58,442 bases of DNA from Caldilineaceae bacterium (GTDB lineage Bacteria; Chloroflexota; Anaerolineae; Caldilineales; Caldilineaceae): NCBI GenBank assembly GCA_019637645.1, contig JAHBVH010000055.1:1-58442 (forward strand), given 5' to 3'. The position numbers and the translations under genes were made by a program. How positions within the stretch are numbered: position 1 is the first letter of the stretch; every line of letters starts with the position of its first letter. The notes under the pieces were generated by a model. The model searched no databases and had not been told where the DNA came from. It worked only from the letters and a program-made list of their open reading frames with translations. This document shows, in pieces, positions 42,652 to 50,933 of this stretch.

Positions 42652-43203
42652 ATGACAACGCCCTTACAGGATTTTGTGGCCCCTTTGACCGGCCAACTGC
42701 CCGAAGTCTACCACTGGCCGGGGGCGAGCTTTGCGGTGCAGAGCTATCTGCATCCGCTGCTGCCACCGGTGGACTTTATCACCTCGGTGCGGGTGGTTGT
42801 CTTGCGCCAAGGCGAAGTCTTAGTGGTGCAAGATCCGAATGGGCAGCATATTTTGCCGGGTGGACGCCGGGAAGCTGGGGAGAGTTTGGCAGAAACAGCA
42901 ACGCGGGAAGTGGCCGAAGAGACGGGCTGGCAAGTGTCGATGGGGCCGTTGCTTGGCTTCAAGCACTTTACCTATCTGACTCCACCAACGGGTCGGGCGC
43001 CCTATCCCGCTTTTGTACAAATTGTGTATGTTGCCAGCGCCGTGGCGTATCGGCCCGAAGCGCGTGAACAAGATGGGTATGAACTCGGTGCAGAATTTAT
43101 GCCCCTGGCACAGGTGGCCGTAACCGCGAGTGAACAGCTCTTCTTGGCCGCCGCGCTGGCCGCGCATCCTAGGATAAGAGAGGAAAACAATGCAAACGTT
43201 TAA
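42652..43203 (+). CDS. NUDIX hydrolase inside the keto-acid operon
   Basis: A 183-residue protein with an intact NUDIX box GGRREAGESLAETATREV continuing AEETGW. The N-terminal 50 residues (VAPLTGQLPEVYHWPGASFA) are not a known extra domain to me. It starts 7 nt after the AraD1 stop and overlaps the aldehyde dehydrogenase start by 14 nt, so translation is tightly coupled with both pathway enzymes. Its substrate is unknown. A housekeeping or nucleotide-signal role tied to the pathway, or repair of damaged NAD(P)H used by the dehydrogenase, are possibilities, not evidence. Confidence 0.85.
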   Translation: MTTPLQDFVAPLTGQLPEVYHWPGASFAVQSYLHPLLPPVDFITSVRVVVLRQGEVLVVQDPNGQHILPGGRREAGESLAETATREVAEETGWQVSMGPLLGFKHFTYLTPPTGRAPYPAFVQIVYVASAVAYRPEAREQDGYELGAEFMPLAQVAVTASEQLFLAAALAAHPRIREENNANV

Positions 43204-44632
43204 AAATCTAATCGGTGGTGAGTGGGTCGATGCTGCCAATGGCGCGACCTTTGAAAATCGCAACCCGGCCAAGACCGATGAGGTCATTGGTAACTTCCCC
43301 TCGGCTACAGCAGAGGATGTGCTGCGTGCGGTTGAGGCAGCCAAAGCGGCAGCCCCAGCTTGGGCCAATCTCCCTGCCCCGGCGCGTGGCGCGATTCTGG
43401 ACAAGGCTAGCCAGATTATCGATGCCCGCCAAAAGGATCTGGCCGCCATTCTCACCCGCGAAGAAGGCAAAACTCGGGCCGAGGCCACGGGCGAAGTCTT
43501 GCGTGCGCGCGATATCTTTAAATACTATGCCGGGGAGGGTTGGCGCGCTGGTGGCGATGTGATCCCCAGCAACACCGGCGGCGAATTGCTCTATACCCGG
43601 CGGGAACCCTTGGGCGTCGTTGCTTTGGTCACGCCGTGGAATTTCCCCATTGCCATTCCGGTCTGGAAAATGGCCCCGGCCCTCATCTATGGCAATACGG
43701 TGGTCTTTAAGCCCGCTTCGTTTACGCCAGAAATTGCCTATCGTCTTGTCGAAGTCTTGGTCGAAGCTGGGCTGCCCAAGGGCGTGGTCAACCTCATTAC
43801 CGGCTCGGGGCGCTTGGTGGGTGATGTCTTGGTCGGTAACAAAGCAATCAATGGCATTAGCTTTACCGGCTCCTACAGTGTGGGCATGAAGATCTATGAG
43901 AAAGCCATGCCCAACTTGGCGCGTGTCCAGTTGGAAATGGGGGGCAAGAACCCCATGATTGTCCTCAACGATGCCGATGTGGACAAGGCTGTGCAGCTTT
44001 CGGCCATGAGTGGCTTTGGGGTCACCGGCCAAGCCTGTACCGCGGCCAGCCGGGTGATTGTGGAAGAGGGCATTGCCGATGCGTTTGTCGCGGCGTTAAC
44101 CGCCAAGGCGCGCAGTATGGTGGTGGGCAACGGGTTGGAAGATGGCGTACAAATGGGGCCAGCCGTCAGCGAAGATCAATTGCAGACCGACCTGAGCTAT
44201 GTCAAAATCGGCAAGGACGAAGGGGCCAAATTGCTCACTGGCGGTGACCAAGCCAAAGCGGGCGGCTATTATGTCCAGCCAACGGTCTTTGACGAGGTGG
44301 ACATTAAGATGCGCATTGCTCAAGAGGAAATCTTTGGGCCGGTCATCAGTGTGATCCGGGCCAAAAATCTCGATGACGCCATTGAGAAAGCCAACAACAT
44401 CCAATTTGGGCTCTCGGCGGGGATTGTCACCAACGACATGCAAAAGGCGTTCACCTTTGCCAACCAGATCGAGGCGGGCGTCGTCAAGATCAATGAGCCG
44501 ACCACTGGCCTCGCGCTCCAAGCCCCCTTTGGCGGCTTTAAGAATTCCAGCGCCAACACCTTCAAAGAGCAAGGCGGCGCGGCCATCGAGTTCTACACCC
44601 GCACCAAGACCATCTATGTCGGTCATGGCTAG
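43190..44632 (+). CDS. Alpha-ketoglutarate-semialdehyde dehydrogenase (ALDH family)
   Basis: A 480-residue NAD(P)-dependent aldehyde dehydrogenase. VALVTPWNFPIAIPVWKMAP and VVFKPASFTPE bind the cofactor, FTGSYSVGMKIYEKA follows, Glu249 in LEMGGKNP and Cys283 in TGQACTAASRV are the catalytic pair, and EEIFGPVISV is the C-terminal contact. The close fit to 2,5-dioxovalerate (ketoglutarate semialdehyde) dehydrogenases, together with the AraD1 gene upstream, supports oxidation of the semialdehyde to alpha-ketoglutarate, the last step of Weimberg-type pentose or aldarate pathways. It overlaps the NUDIX gene by 14 nt. A strong palindromic terminator follows. Confidence 0.88.
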   Translation: MQTFKNLIGGEWVDAANGATFENRNPAKTDEVIGNFPSATAEDVLRAVEAAKAAAPAWANLPAPARGAILDKASQIIDARQKDLAAILTREEGKTRAEATGEVLRARDIFKYYAGEGWRAGGDVIPSNTGGELLYTRREPLGVVALVTPWNFPIAIPVWKMAPALIYGNTVVFKPASFTPEIAYRLVEVLVEAGLPKGVVNLITGSGRLVGDVLVGNKAINGISFTGSYSVGMKIYEKAMPNLARVQLEMGGKNPMIVLNDADVDKAVQLSAMSGFGVTGQACTAASRVIVEEGIADAFVAALTAKARSMVVGNGLEDGVQMGPAVSEDQLQTDLSYVKIGKDEGAKLLTGGDQAKAGGYYVQPTVFDEVDIKMRIAQEEIFGPVISVIRAKNLDDAIEKANNIQFGLSAGIVTNDMQKAFTFANQIEAGVVKINEPTTGLALQAPFGGFKNSSANTFKEQGGAAIEFYTRTKTIYVGHG

Positions 44633-44652
44633 ACCGTAACACGAGAACTTTG

Positions 44653-44728
44653 GGACGCGGATAAACGCGGCGATACGCGGATTTGTTTTAATCCGCGTAT
44701 CGCCGCGTTTATCCGCGTCCTATTTTTT
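44653..44728 (+). terminator. 31-bp perfect palindrome with T tract after the keto-acid operon
   Basis: Arms 44653-44683 and 44690-44720 are exact complements (GGACGCGGATAAACGCGG start) around TGTTTT, with a run of six T residues at 44723-44728. It is the longest member of the CGCGGAT palindromes here and should end transcription efficiently. Confidence 0.8.
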
Positions 44729-44843
44729 ACGCGGTTGCTCTACCCAATCCAAAAATGAAGAGATTTGAACGTCGCCTGTAATGGTGCTACACTGTCCGAT
44801 GTTATCGTAACCCACAAACTCACGAGCGGAGGAGAACCAATTT

Positions 44844-46001
44844 ATGAAGATTACAGCAGTTAAAACGGCGGCCACCCGCGGGCACGGTATGCACCTTTGG
44901 GTGAAGATCGAGACCGATGCGGGCGTCACGGGCTTGGGGGAATGTGTACATGGCGGCACCCAGGCCATTGCCATTATCCACTACCTCGCGCCCAAGCTGG
45001 TTGGGCGTGACCCCTTTGCCGTAGATGCCATCTTTGAAGAGATGCGCCGTAGTCACGTCTTTGATGGCGGCGATGCTGGCGCGCTGATCACGGCGCTCAC
45101 CGGCATTGAAATCGCACTTTGGGATTTGAAGGGCAAGGCGTTAGGCGTGCCGGTGGTTGAACTGTTGGGCGGCAAATTCCGGGACCAGATTCGGGTCTAT
45201 GCCGACTGCCAAGTGGAACCGGGCATGGATTTTGCCGAGATCAAACAAGTGGTGGAAGGGGTTGTCGAGAAGGGTTTTACCGCGCTAAAAATTGACCTGG
45301 ACATTGGTGTCTATACCACTGGGCGTCAATTTGATCGTGCGTTGCTGCGCGATAAGTTCAACTACACCGCTAGCGAGCGCGAACATGAGCTGATGCTCGA
45401 GATGGTGGATATGGTCACCGAAGCGGCGGGCTCGGATGTCGCGGTGGCGGCGGATGTCCATACGCGGCTGGATGTGCCAAGTGCCATTCGCTTGGCGCGG
45501 GATTTGGAGCCCTATCACCTTATGTGGCTGGAAGAGCCAGTCCCGGCTGAGAATGTCGATGCCATGCGCGAAGTGACCCGTTCGACCACCACGCCCATCT
45601 GCTCGGGTGAGAATCTCTACCTGCGCCACGGCTTCCGCGATCTGATCGAGAAGCAGGCGGTCAACATTATTATGCCCGATATCCCTAAATGTGGGGGCCT
45701 GTCGGAATGTCGCAAAATTGCCAACCTCGCCGAAATCTACTACATTCCCTTTGCGCCCCACAACGTTTCGTCGCCCATTGGCACCTTGGCTTCGGCCCAT
45801 GTCTGCGCCAGCGTACCAAACTTCCTGGTGCTGGAATTCCACTGGTTGCACCGCGACTACTGGACGACCATCATCAAGGAAAAAGAAGATATTATCAAAG
45901 ATGGCTTCATCACCATCGGCGACCGCCCCGGCATCGGCGTGGAATTAGATGAAGAAGTGGGTCGCCAATATCAATACCCCGGCACCACCTGGTTTGCCTA
46001 G
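44844..46001 (+). CDS. Enolase-superfamily sugar-acid dehydratase (galactonate/arabinonate type)
   Basis: A 385-residue mandelate-racemase-subgroup enzyme. The N-terminal capping domain (GVTGLGECVHGGTQAI) is followed by the barrel with FTALKIDLDIG (Lys at the end of strand 2), VAADVHTRLD (metal Asp), MWLEEPVPAENVD (metal Glu), ICSGENLYLRHG (metal Glu) and IPFAPHNVSSPIGTLASAHV with the general-base His. HNxxxxIG and GENL point to D-galactonate- or D-arabinonate/gluconate-type dehydratases rather than glucarate. Given the neighbouring AraD1 and semialdehyde dehydrogenase, a pentonate substrate is attractive. GGAGGAG lies upstream of ATG 44844. It lies after a terminator and so has its own promoter. 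Confidence 0.85.
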   Translation: MKITAVKTAATRGHGMHLWVKIETDAGVTGLGECVHGGTQAIAIIHYLAPKLVGRDPFAVDAIFEEMRRSHVFDGGDAGALITALTGIEIALWDLKGKALGVPVVELLGGKFRDQIRVYADCQVEPGMDFAEIKQVVEGVVEKGFTALKIDLDIGVYTTGRQFDRALLRDKFNYTASEREHELMLEMVDMVTEAAGSDVAVAADVHTRLDVPSAIRLARDLEPYHLMWLEEPVPAENVDAMREVTRSTTTPICSGENLYLRHGFRDLIEKQAVNIIMPDIPKCGGLSECRKIANLAEIYYIPFAPHNVSSPIGTLASAHVCASVPNFLVLEFHWLHRDYWTTIIKEKEDIIKDGFITIGDRPGIGVELDEEVGRQYQYPGTTWFA

Positions 46002-46026
46002 GCAGCGACGGGGGAGGAGACGCCTT

Positions 46027-46060
46027 ACAGCTGACCGGTTTTGCAAAACCGGTCAGTTGT
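46027..46060. terminator. Palindrome between convergent genes
   Basis: ACAGCTGACCGGTTTT/AAAACCGGTCAGTTGT around GC, one mismatch near the ends. It separates the convergent dehydratase (+) and unknown gene (-), whose stop is 4 nt away. Related to the CTGACCGG cores at 10545 and 13440. Confidence 0.7.
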
Positions 46061-46063
46061 AGA

Positions 46064-46843
46064 CTAATCAGCCATCGCCCATGCCGTTGTCGGTGTGGGC
46101 GTTTTTGATTGGAGCATGGCGAGAAAGTCGTCAACCGGCAACAACGTATAGGGTTGCTGGGCTGGCAAAGGCGTGGCTGGCCGCAATGGCGCCGGCAAGT
46201 GTTCCAGGCTTTCTTGAAAGATCTGCTCAACCGCGGGTGTTACCCGTAGCGCCAGCGATGGGGCTGTGGCAAAGGATGAAGGATGTGGGCTGAAGGCTGA
46301 AGCGGTGGGGTAGAGATAGACGCTTTTGAGCCGTGTGCGTAGCATCTTCCAGGCATAGTCAGGTAGGGCAACTTCCGCGGCATCAGGCGTTAGATTCGCT
46401 GGCCAGAAGATGCGGTTGATTTGATAGGTAAAGATCTGTTGAATCATCGCCGCGGCTGTGGCTGGCCCGGTGATCCACTTATGATCTGGCCAGACATCCA
46501 ACCAAGACCACGCATGCCAGATGGTTGGTGTGGCGAGCGGGAGTAGCCCCTGGCGGGTCTCCAAGTGGGCATCACGCGCCCCGACAAAGGCAAAATGTTG
46601 GGGATAGTCAAAGAAGTCATCATCGCCACGCGCCCGCAAGGTGTCATAGAACGCTGTGGTCAAGGCCAACAAGGCATAGCCGGTGTGATGGACACCCGCT
46701 TCCAACGTGGGTGATACTACCCCGATCCGATCAAGGGGATGATAGTCGGGGCAAAAAGCCGCGAAAGCGACCGGTTGGTCGCCGGTGGGGGTCTGCCGCC
46801 AAAAGGCGAAGTCATTCGCGTTGATGCGACTACTGGTATGCAT
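46064..46843 (-). CDS. Protein of unknown function
   Basis: I do not recognise this 259-residue protein. It has no signal peptide or membrane segment. It is rich in Pro, Ala, His and Trp: ANDFAFWRQTPTGDQPVAFA, PTIWHAWSWLDVWPDHKWIT and RIFWPANLTPD. Several charged and aromatic clusters with His and Asp could form an active site, but no known motif is evident. The C-terminal third (after about 190) is Pro/Ser/Ala rich and probably flexible. The frame has no neighbours in an operon; the MFS gene upstream ends 120 nt away on the same strand. Base use resembles the rest of the window. Confidence 0.7.
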   Translation of the reverse strand: MHTSSRINANDFAFWRQTPTGDQPVAFAAFCPDYHPLDRIGVVSPTLEAGVHHTGYALLALTTAFYDTLRARGDDDFFDYPQHFAFVGARDAHLETRQGLLPLATPTIWHAWSWLDVWPDHKWITGPATAAAMIQQIFTYQINRIFWPANLTPDAAEVALPDYAWKMLRTRLKSVYLYPTASAFSPHPSSFATAPSLALRVTPAVEQIFQESLEHLPAPLRPATPLPAQQPYTLLPVDDFLAMLQSKTPTPTTAWAMAD

Positions 46844-46964
46844 TCTACCCTCCTACCTGAAACAATGGTCGATGGATACTGTGAAAAGTAATTTGTAGAA
46901 CGTGATTCGTAGAACGTGCTGGATGCGGCGTCATTCGGGGAACGGGCTCCCGTTCCACCTTGCT

Positions 46965-48158
46965 TTAGCCCTCGGCCTGGGTTCGTTTGGGCGCGCCAAG
47001 ACGATAGGCCAAGACACAGAAGACTGCTAATACAGCTGGCGCGAGCAGGGCTGTCATGGCGGTGGTCAGTGAACTTTGGTCCGCGAGATAACCCGTAAAA
47101 GACGCTCCCAGGCCCGCGGGCACCCAGCCAAAGCCCATGACCAACCCCGAGGCCAGCGCGATCCGCTGCGGCCAAGCATCGTGGGCAAGGAGGATGACGG
47201 TGGGGTAGTTTGCGCCCAAGGCAAAGCCGATGACGATCAGCGCAAAGAGCTGGACAAGCGGCGTTGCACCCAGCCAAAGCCAGAAGGCTGGCGCAATCAT
47301 CAAGTTGGTGAGGATCGCCACGGTCCAAACGCCAATCCGGTCGGCTAGCATGCCGCCCAGTAGACTGCCCGCGCCCGTGGCAAAGAGGAAGATCGATAAG
47401 AGCTGTCCCCCTTGTTCCAGCGAGCCCCCATTCCCTTGCACCCAAGCGGGCAGATAGGTGACAAAGGCCACTTGAAACCAAGCCCGCGCCATGGTGCCCA
47501 AGACCAAGAACGCCATTCCAAAGAGATAGCTCTTCGGGATAGTGGTCGCTATAACGCTCTGCGTCTTGGTGGGTAAGGGCAGCGGATTGCGGGCCAAGTG
47601 GAGAAAGAGCGCGCTGACCACCAGGGCAATGGGAATGATCATCAGGGAACTGCGCACGCCCAGGTTATCCAGCCAAAGCAATAGCCAGGTGGGGCTCACC
47701 GCCGCGCCCAACGAACCACCTACCGAAAAGATCGCCATTGCTGTGCCGCGGCGGACACGATTCTGATGGGTGACATTGACCACCCCAGCAGGATGGTAGG
47801 CGGCGGAGCCAAAGCTCGCGAGGGCGACCAGCAGCGTGAGCACAAAAAAATTGGGGGCAAAGCCAACCAAGCCCATGAGGACGCCAAGCCAGAGAATGCT
47901 AAAGGCAACGACCCGCTCCGCACCAAAGCGTTCGGGCAGAAAACCGAGCAGTGGTTGAAAGGACGCGGTAATAAGATTGTTCGCGAGAGCCAAGAGCCCG
48001 ATTTGGGTGAAGCTCAACCCCATTTGCAGGGTGAGCAAAGGGTAGAGCACCGGCATAAAGTTGTGGCAAAGTTCCAGGGTGAAATGGCCCAACCCGGCCC
48101 AGTAAATTGGCAACAAGGCCGAACCGGCGGCTGGCGTACGAACGAAAAGTTTTGTCAT
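46965..48158 (-). CDS. Major facilitator superfamily exporter, fosmidomycin-resistance (Fsr) like
   Basis: A 397-residue transporter with about 12 hydrophobic segments. LGHFTLELCHNFMPVLYPLL and GLSFTQIGLLALANNLITAS at the N-terminus, FGSAAYHPAGVVNVTHQNRV and the loop NRVRRGTAMAIFSVGGSLG fit the Fsr/YbjJ-like group, which extrudes drugs. Substrate is unknown; the group was named for fosmidomycin, an inhibitor of the MEP isoprenoid route. I place the start at ATG 48158 where the family N-terminus begins, although the frame stays open upstream. No strong ribosome site is visible. Large hairpins lie in the 5' region (48265-48353). Confidence 0.85.
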   Translation of the reverse strand: MTKLFVRTPAAGSALLPIYWAGLGHFTLELCHNFMPVLYPLLTLQMGLSFTQIGLLALANNLITASFQPLLGFLPERFGAERVVAFSILWLGVLMGLVGFAPNFFVLTLLVALASFGSAAYHPAGVVNVTHQNRVRRGTAMAIFSVGGSLGAAVSPTWLLLWLDNLGVRSSLMIIPIALVVSALFLHLARNPLPLPTKTQSVIATTIPKSYLFGMAFLVLGTMARAWFQVAFVTYLPAWVQGNGGSLEQGGQLLSIFLFATGAGSLLGGMLADRIGVWTVAILTNLMIAPAFWLWLGATPLVQLFALIVIGFALGANYPTVILLAHDAWPQRIALASGLVMGFGWVPAGLGASFTGYLADQSSLTTAMTALLAPAVLAVFCVLAYRLGAPKRTQAEG

Positions 48159-48655
48159 AGATGACCTAATCGTGGCAACAAAGGGTAGGATCTTCGGTTG
48201 ATTAAACAACCCTATGGGTCGCGGCGGAAACAGGGGGAAGTGGCTAGCATGCTGGATTGCCCAAATGCACAAAAAACGGTGCATAAAAAAACCGGTAAAT
48301 GAACTTGCAGTTCCCCCGAAGCGGCTAAGCCGCACTGCAAATCCATTTACCGGATGACTAGTATTGTATATCATTGATTGAAAAGGGTCAAATCGCGGAT
48401 CAATAAAAAATAACAAAAGTAGGCAAAACAAACGAATGGATCTGTAGGAAGTTGTTCCTTTACGCTATAGGAAAATGCGCTATCAGCGCAGCAGGGTTTG
48501 TACGATAGTTCGCGTGCGTCTCTTTGCTTTTGTATCTTTTTTCTATATCGCTCGTGTACCGATATCTATCTTCACCAACGTGATCCTGCTTTATACTAGA
48601 GTAGAGATTGATATCAGGAAGGGAACTGCAATCAAGTAGGTCGAGGAGTATAAAA
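48159..48655. other. Divergent intergenic region with a large hairpin
   Basis: About 500 bp between the leftward MFS gene and the rightward unknown gene. It has the hairpin at 48292-48353, a smaller one near 48265-48283 (ATGCAC/GTGCAT), and TATACT at 48592-48597, a likely -10 for the gene at 48656 without a good -35. No gene is visible. Confidence 0.5.
48292..48353. repeat. Branched hairpin upstream of the MFS gene
   Basis: Nested arms CCGGTAAATG (48292-48301)/CATTTACCGG (48344-48353), TTGCAGT/ACTGCAA, and an inner GCGGCT/AGCCGC hairpin. It could be a leader structure of the MFS mRNA or another dispersed palindrome; only one copy is in the window. Confidence 0.7.
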
Positions 48656-49258
48656 ATGATGGTGGCTGAGCGAATAGATCCAAAGTGGGAAGAATTGGAT
48701 CATTTATTGACAACTGCAATCGCCATGACGGATGCGCTGGAGTATTATCTGATTGAAGGTAATATTTATCGCGTCGTCATGGTGCGCCGCAAACATGGTT
48801 TTGAGCGTATGATCATGTCGCTCGGCGAGTTGCTCACCCTTCTAAATACCGTGGCCGCTCGGCGCAACAATAGTACCGAAGAGCAACTGGCCCAAGTAGA
48901 CGGCATGTTTGGCACGGTTGATCGTGTGCAACACCAATTACATGATCGACTGCATGAGATGGTTGTGCGCGAAATTATGGCGCGGCTGGATAGCATCAAC
49001 TGGTTTCTCCACGACTGTGAAAACCATAAAGAGGGATGCCGCCTTGCCTATCCACAGGAGATTCATAATCGCCAGCGGATCGAAGAATTGACCAAACTCC
49101 TTGGCCCGGAAATCACCGACGCCGTGACCGAGCGCATTGATCGGATTGACCAACGCATTCGCCAGGCCACAACATCGGCAGCCTTTGTCTGGCCGGCAGC
49201 GATGCAAATGCTCTATCCCATCGAGCGCTATTGGTACTTATACGCCCTACCCCAGTAA
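48656..49258 (+). CDS. Helical cytoplasmic protein of unknown function
   Basis: I do not recognise this 200-residue protein. It looks almost entirely helical: WEELDHLLTTAIAMTDALEY, IMSLGELLTLLNTVAARRNN, QVDGMFGTVDRVQHQLHDRL and EIMARLDSINWFLHDCENHK, then a coiled region around TDAVTERIDRIDQRIRQAT. No signal peptide or membrane segment. GAGGAG lies 8 nt before ATG 48656. It opens a set of genes that otherwise look stress-related (ferritin-like, baeRF, PRC-barrel, YihY), so an association with that set is possible, but no domain supports a function. Confidence 0.75.
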   Translation: MMVAERIDPKWEELDHLLTTAIAMTDALEYYLIEGNIYRVVMVRRKHGFERMIMSLGELLTLLNTVAARRNNSTEEQLAQVDGMFGTVDRVQHQLHDRLHEMVVREIMARLDSINWFLHDCENHKEGCRLAYPQEIHNRQRIEELTKLLGPEITDAVTERIDRIDQRIRQATTSAAFVWPAAMQMLYPIERYWYLYALPQ

Positions 49259-49410
49259 GCCGTATAAGTACCAGGAACAGTATCGTTGGGATGGTGAGCC
49301 CACCGCGTTTTACGGTCGCGATAGACAGCATTCATCTGCCAGCTACCTCTTTTCCTCAGCAAAGCGCTGCTGTGACTAAGCTTTTTCCTTCTATCAATCG
49401 TGCCTGCCCC

Positions 49411-49893
49411 TTACTTCTGCGCTTGTTCTAAAGCACCACGGAGTAATTTTACGCGCTCATACGCATCACGGATTGTGGTAAATTGACGGCGCAAAATGGT
49501 TAATCGATCCTCGCGGGTTAACTGGCCTAGCACATCTTGGTAGGCGGCCAAGAGCAACTCATCGGAGCGTTGGCATTCTGCAAACATGGGCGCATCTCCT
49601 TGCGTAAGCATGGCTTCAAGATTCAGCCACGCTTGGTGCAAGAGGCTGGTCAGTGAGCCGTTGGTTTGGGGCGCGTGGCCGCTGGCTTCAAGCAGGTCGC
49701 CCAACTCGTCGGCAATCTCTTTCCGTTGCTGCGCATACTGCTGCAATAAAGTGGTATATTCGGGGTTAGTCATGGCTGTGGCGGCAGTTTCATAGCCTTC
49801 CTGGCTATCGCGATTGGCTTCGAGGAGGTCAGCAAATAAAGCTGCTTCCTGAGGGTCGAGGGGAATGATCGGGCTAGATGAATGAATTGTCAC
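49411..49893 (-). CDS. DUF2383/PA2169-family ferritin-like four-helix protein
   Basis: A 160-residue, all-helical protein from GTG 49893, preceded by GGAAGGAGG, a strong ribosome site that decides the start. Helices carry LFADLLEANRDSQEGYETAA, YTTLLQQYAQQRKEIADELG DLLEASG and LTSLLHQAWLNLEAMLTQGD, then ECQRSDELLLAAYQDVLGQL. The E(x)nQ/ExxxxR pattern is that of the PA2169 (DUF2383) family, described as ferritin-like and often linked with stress. Metal ligands cannot be assigned by eye. A protein with a similar N-terminal domain is encoded at 52195, supporting a joint function. Confidence 0.75.
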   Translation of the reverse strand: MTIHSSSPIIPLDPQEAALFADLLEANRDSQEGYETAATAMTNPEYTTLLQQYAQQRKEIADELGDLLEASGHAPQTNGSLTSLLHQAWLNLEAMLTQGDAPMFAECQRSDELLLAAYQDVLGQLTREDRLTILRRQFTTIRDAYERVKLLRGALEQAQK

Positions 49894-50441
49894 AAGGCTT
49901 TCCTCCTTCCTGGCGTATGCCAGTTGCGTTTGGCTAATTTGGCTCGGAAACCCTCTCGCCCGAGCATAATCTACCGTAGCAGAGGATTGGGCAGCCTTGC
50001 TCACTCTGGGTATAGGGCAAAGATATAACCTCGGATAGAAAGCGATGCCCACAAATCGCCATAATCGACTGACTCACTGCCTGTTGAATAGACCCGACTT
50101 ACCTACTATGGCAACCGCACATGGCACTGTTGCTAGTAGGCTATCACTAAATCCTATAGCATCAGTTGTGACTTTGCGGTGTACCATTGCCTATCACATG
50201 CCCTACTGTCACGCGGTAGACTAGCGCCATGCTCTGCTTCTCTCCGAGCTATTAATACCAGAGCACCAGAGCGGACTAGTTTTTATGAACCTTCAGCAAG
50301 TAAAGCGGTCATTGTGCTGGCCGGGCATGGAGCCTTGTTACCGGATTATTTTCTTGCCCTATCTAGCGAACAATAGCAGTTTTGTTGCCAGCTCTTTATG
50401 ACAACATAACAGAAGCAGCGTGCTTAGAAAATAGGTGAACA
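49894..50441. other. Intergenic region, no clear gene
   Basis: About 550 bp between divergent genes. It is AT-richer than the coding parts and must contain promoters for both directions. A 65-codon frame at 50179-50376 has no recognisable features. I see no strong palindrome. Confidence 0.45.
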
Positions 50442-50891
50442 ATGCGCGTCGTGGTCGTCAATCAATCAGAACAACTAAGGCAAGTTCTCCAATATGTCAT
50501 TGAAAATGGCATTGATGTCGAGTTAGTCGGTGAAACAACAGCGCTGCAAGCGTTGCCCCAACAGCTTCGCCAACTGCGACCTGAATGGCTCTTTTTGCTG
50601 CAAGAAGAATATAGCCATTTAACCAACATTGTCGATGACTTGTTGGAACGCCAGCCCACGTTGCACATTATCCTTCTTACGGCTGATGGCGAGCATATTC
50701 GCTTTCAACGCGGCTCGGCTTTGCAGCAAGAGATCGAGACTTGGCCCCAGTATAGCCTAAGTGAATTTATTCACTTCTTGAAGGAATTTGATCCATCACC
50801 CGTGGCAGTCAAATCATTTGAAAACGTGGGGGAAGGGGGACCGCCAAAGTTTGTCCACCAACCAGCCAATGCTCCTGAGCAAACCCTATAG
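50442..50891 (+). CDS. Receiver-like (degenerate CheY-fold) protein
   Basis: A 149-residue protein with the alternating strand/helix order of a response-regulator receiver: MRVVVVNQSEQLRQVLQYVI, VELVGETTALQALPQQLRQL, PEWLFLLQEEY, LHIILLTADGEH. The usual DD pair after strand 1 is replaced (VVNQSE) and the phosphoacceptor position after strand 3 reads LLQEEY, so it is probably not phosphorylated. The Thr after strand 4 (LLTADG) is kept. The C-terminal 40 residues are Pro/Gly rich and look unstructured. AGGTGA precedes ATG 50442. The baeRF gene follows after 42 nt, so they are likely cotranscribed. Confidence 0.65.
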   Translation: MRVVVVNQSEQLRQVLQYVIENGIDVELVGETTALQALPQQLRQLRPEWLFLLQEEYSHLTNIVDDLLERQPTLHIILLTADGEHIRFQRGSALQQEIETWPQYSLSEFIHFLKEFDPSPVAVKSFENVGEGGPPKFVHQPANAPEQTL

Positions 50892-50933
50892 GAGAAGCCT
50901 TATCGGAGAACCTTATCGTAGAAAGGAGAAACA

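Noticed and set aside
50179..50376. A 65-codon protein gene in the intergenic region
   Set aside because: No ribosome site, no family features, unusual composition; probably a chance frame.
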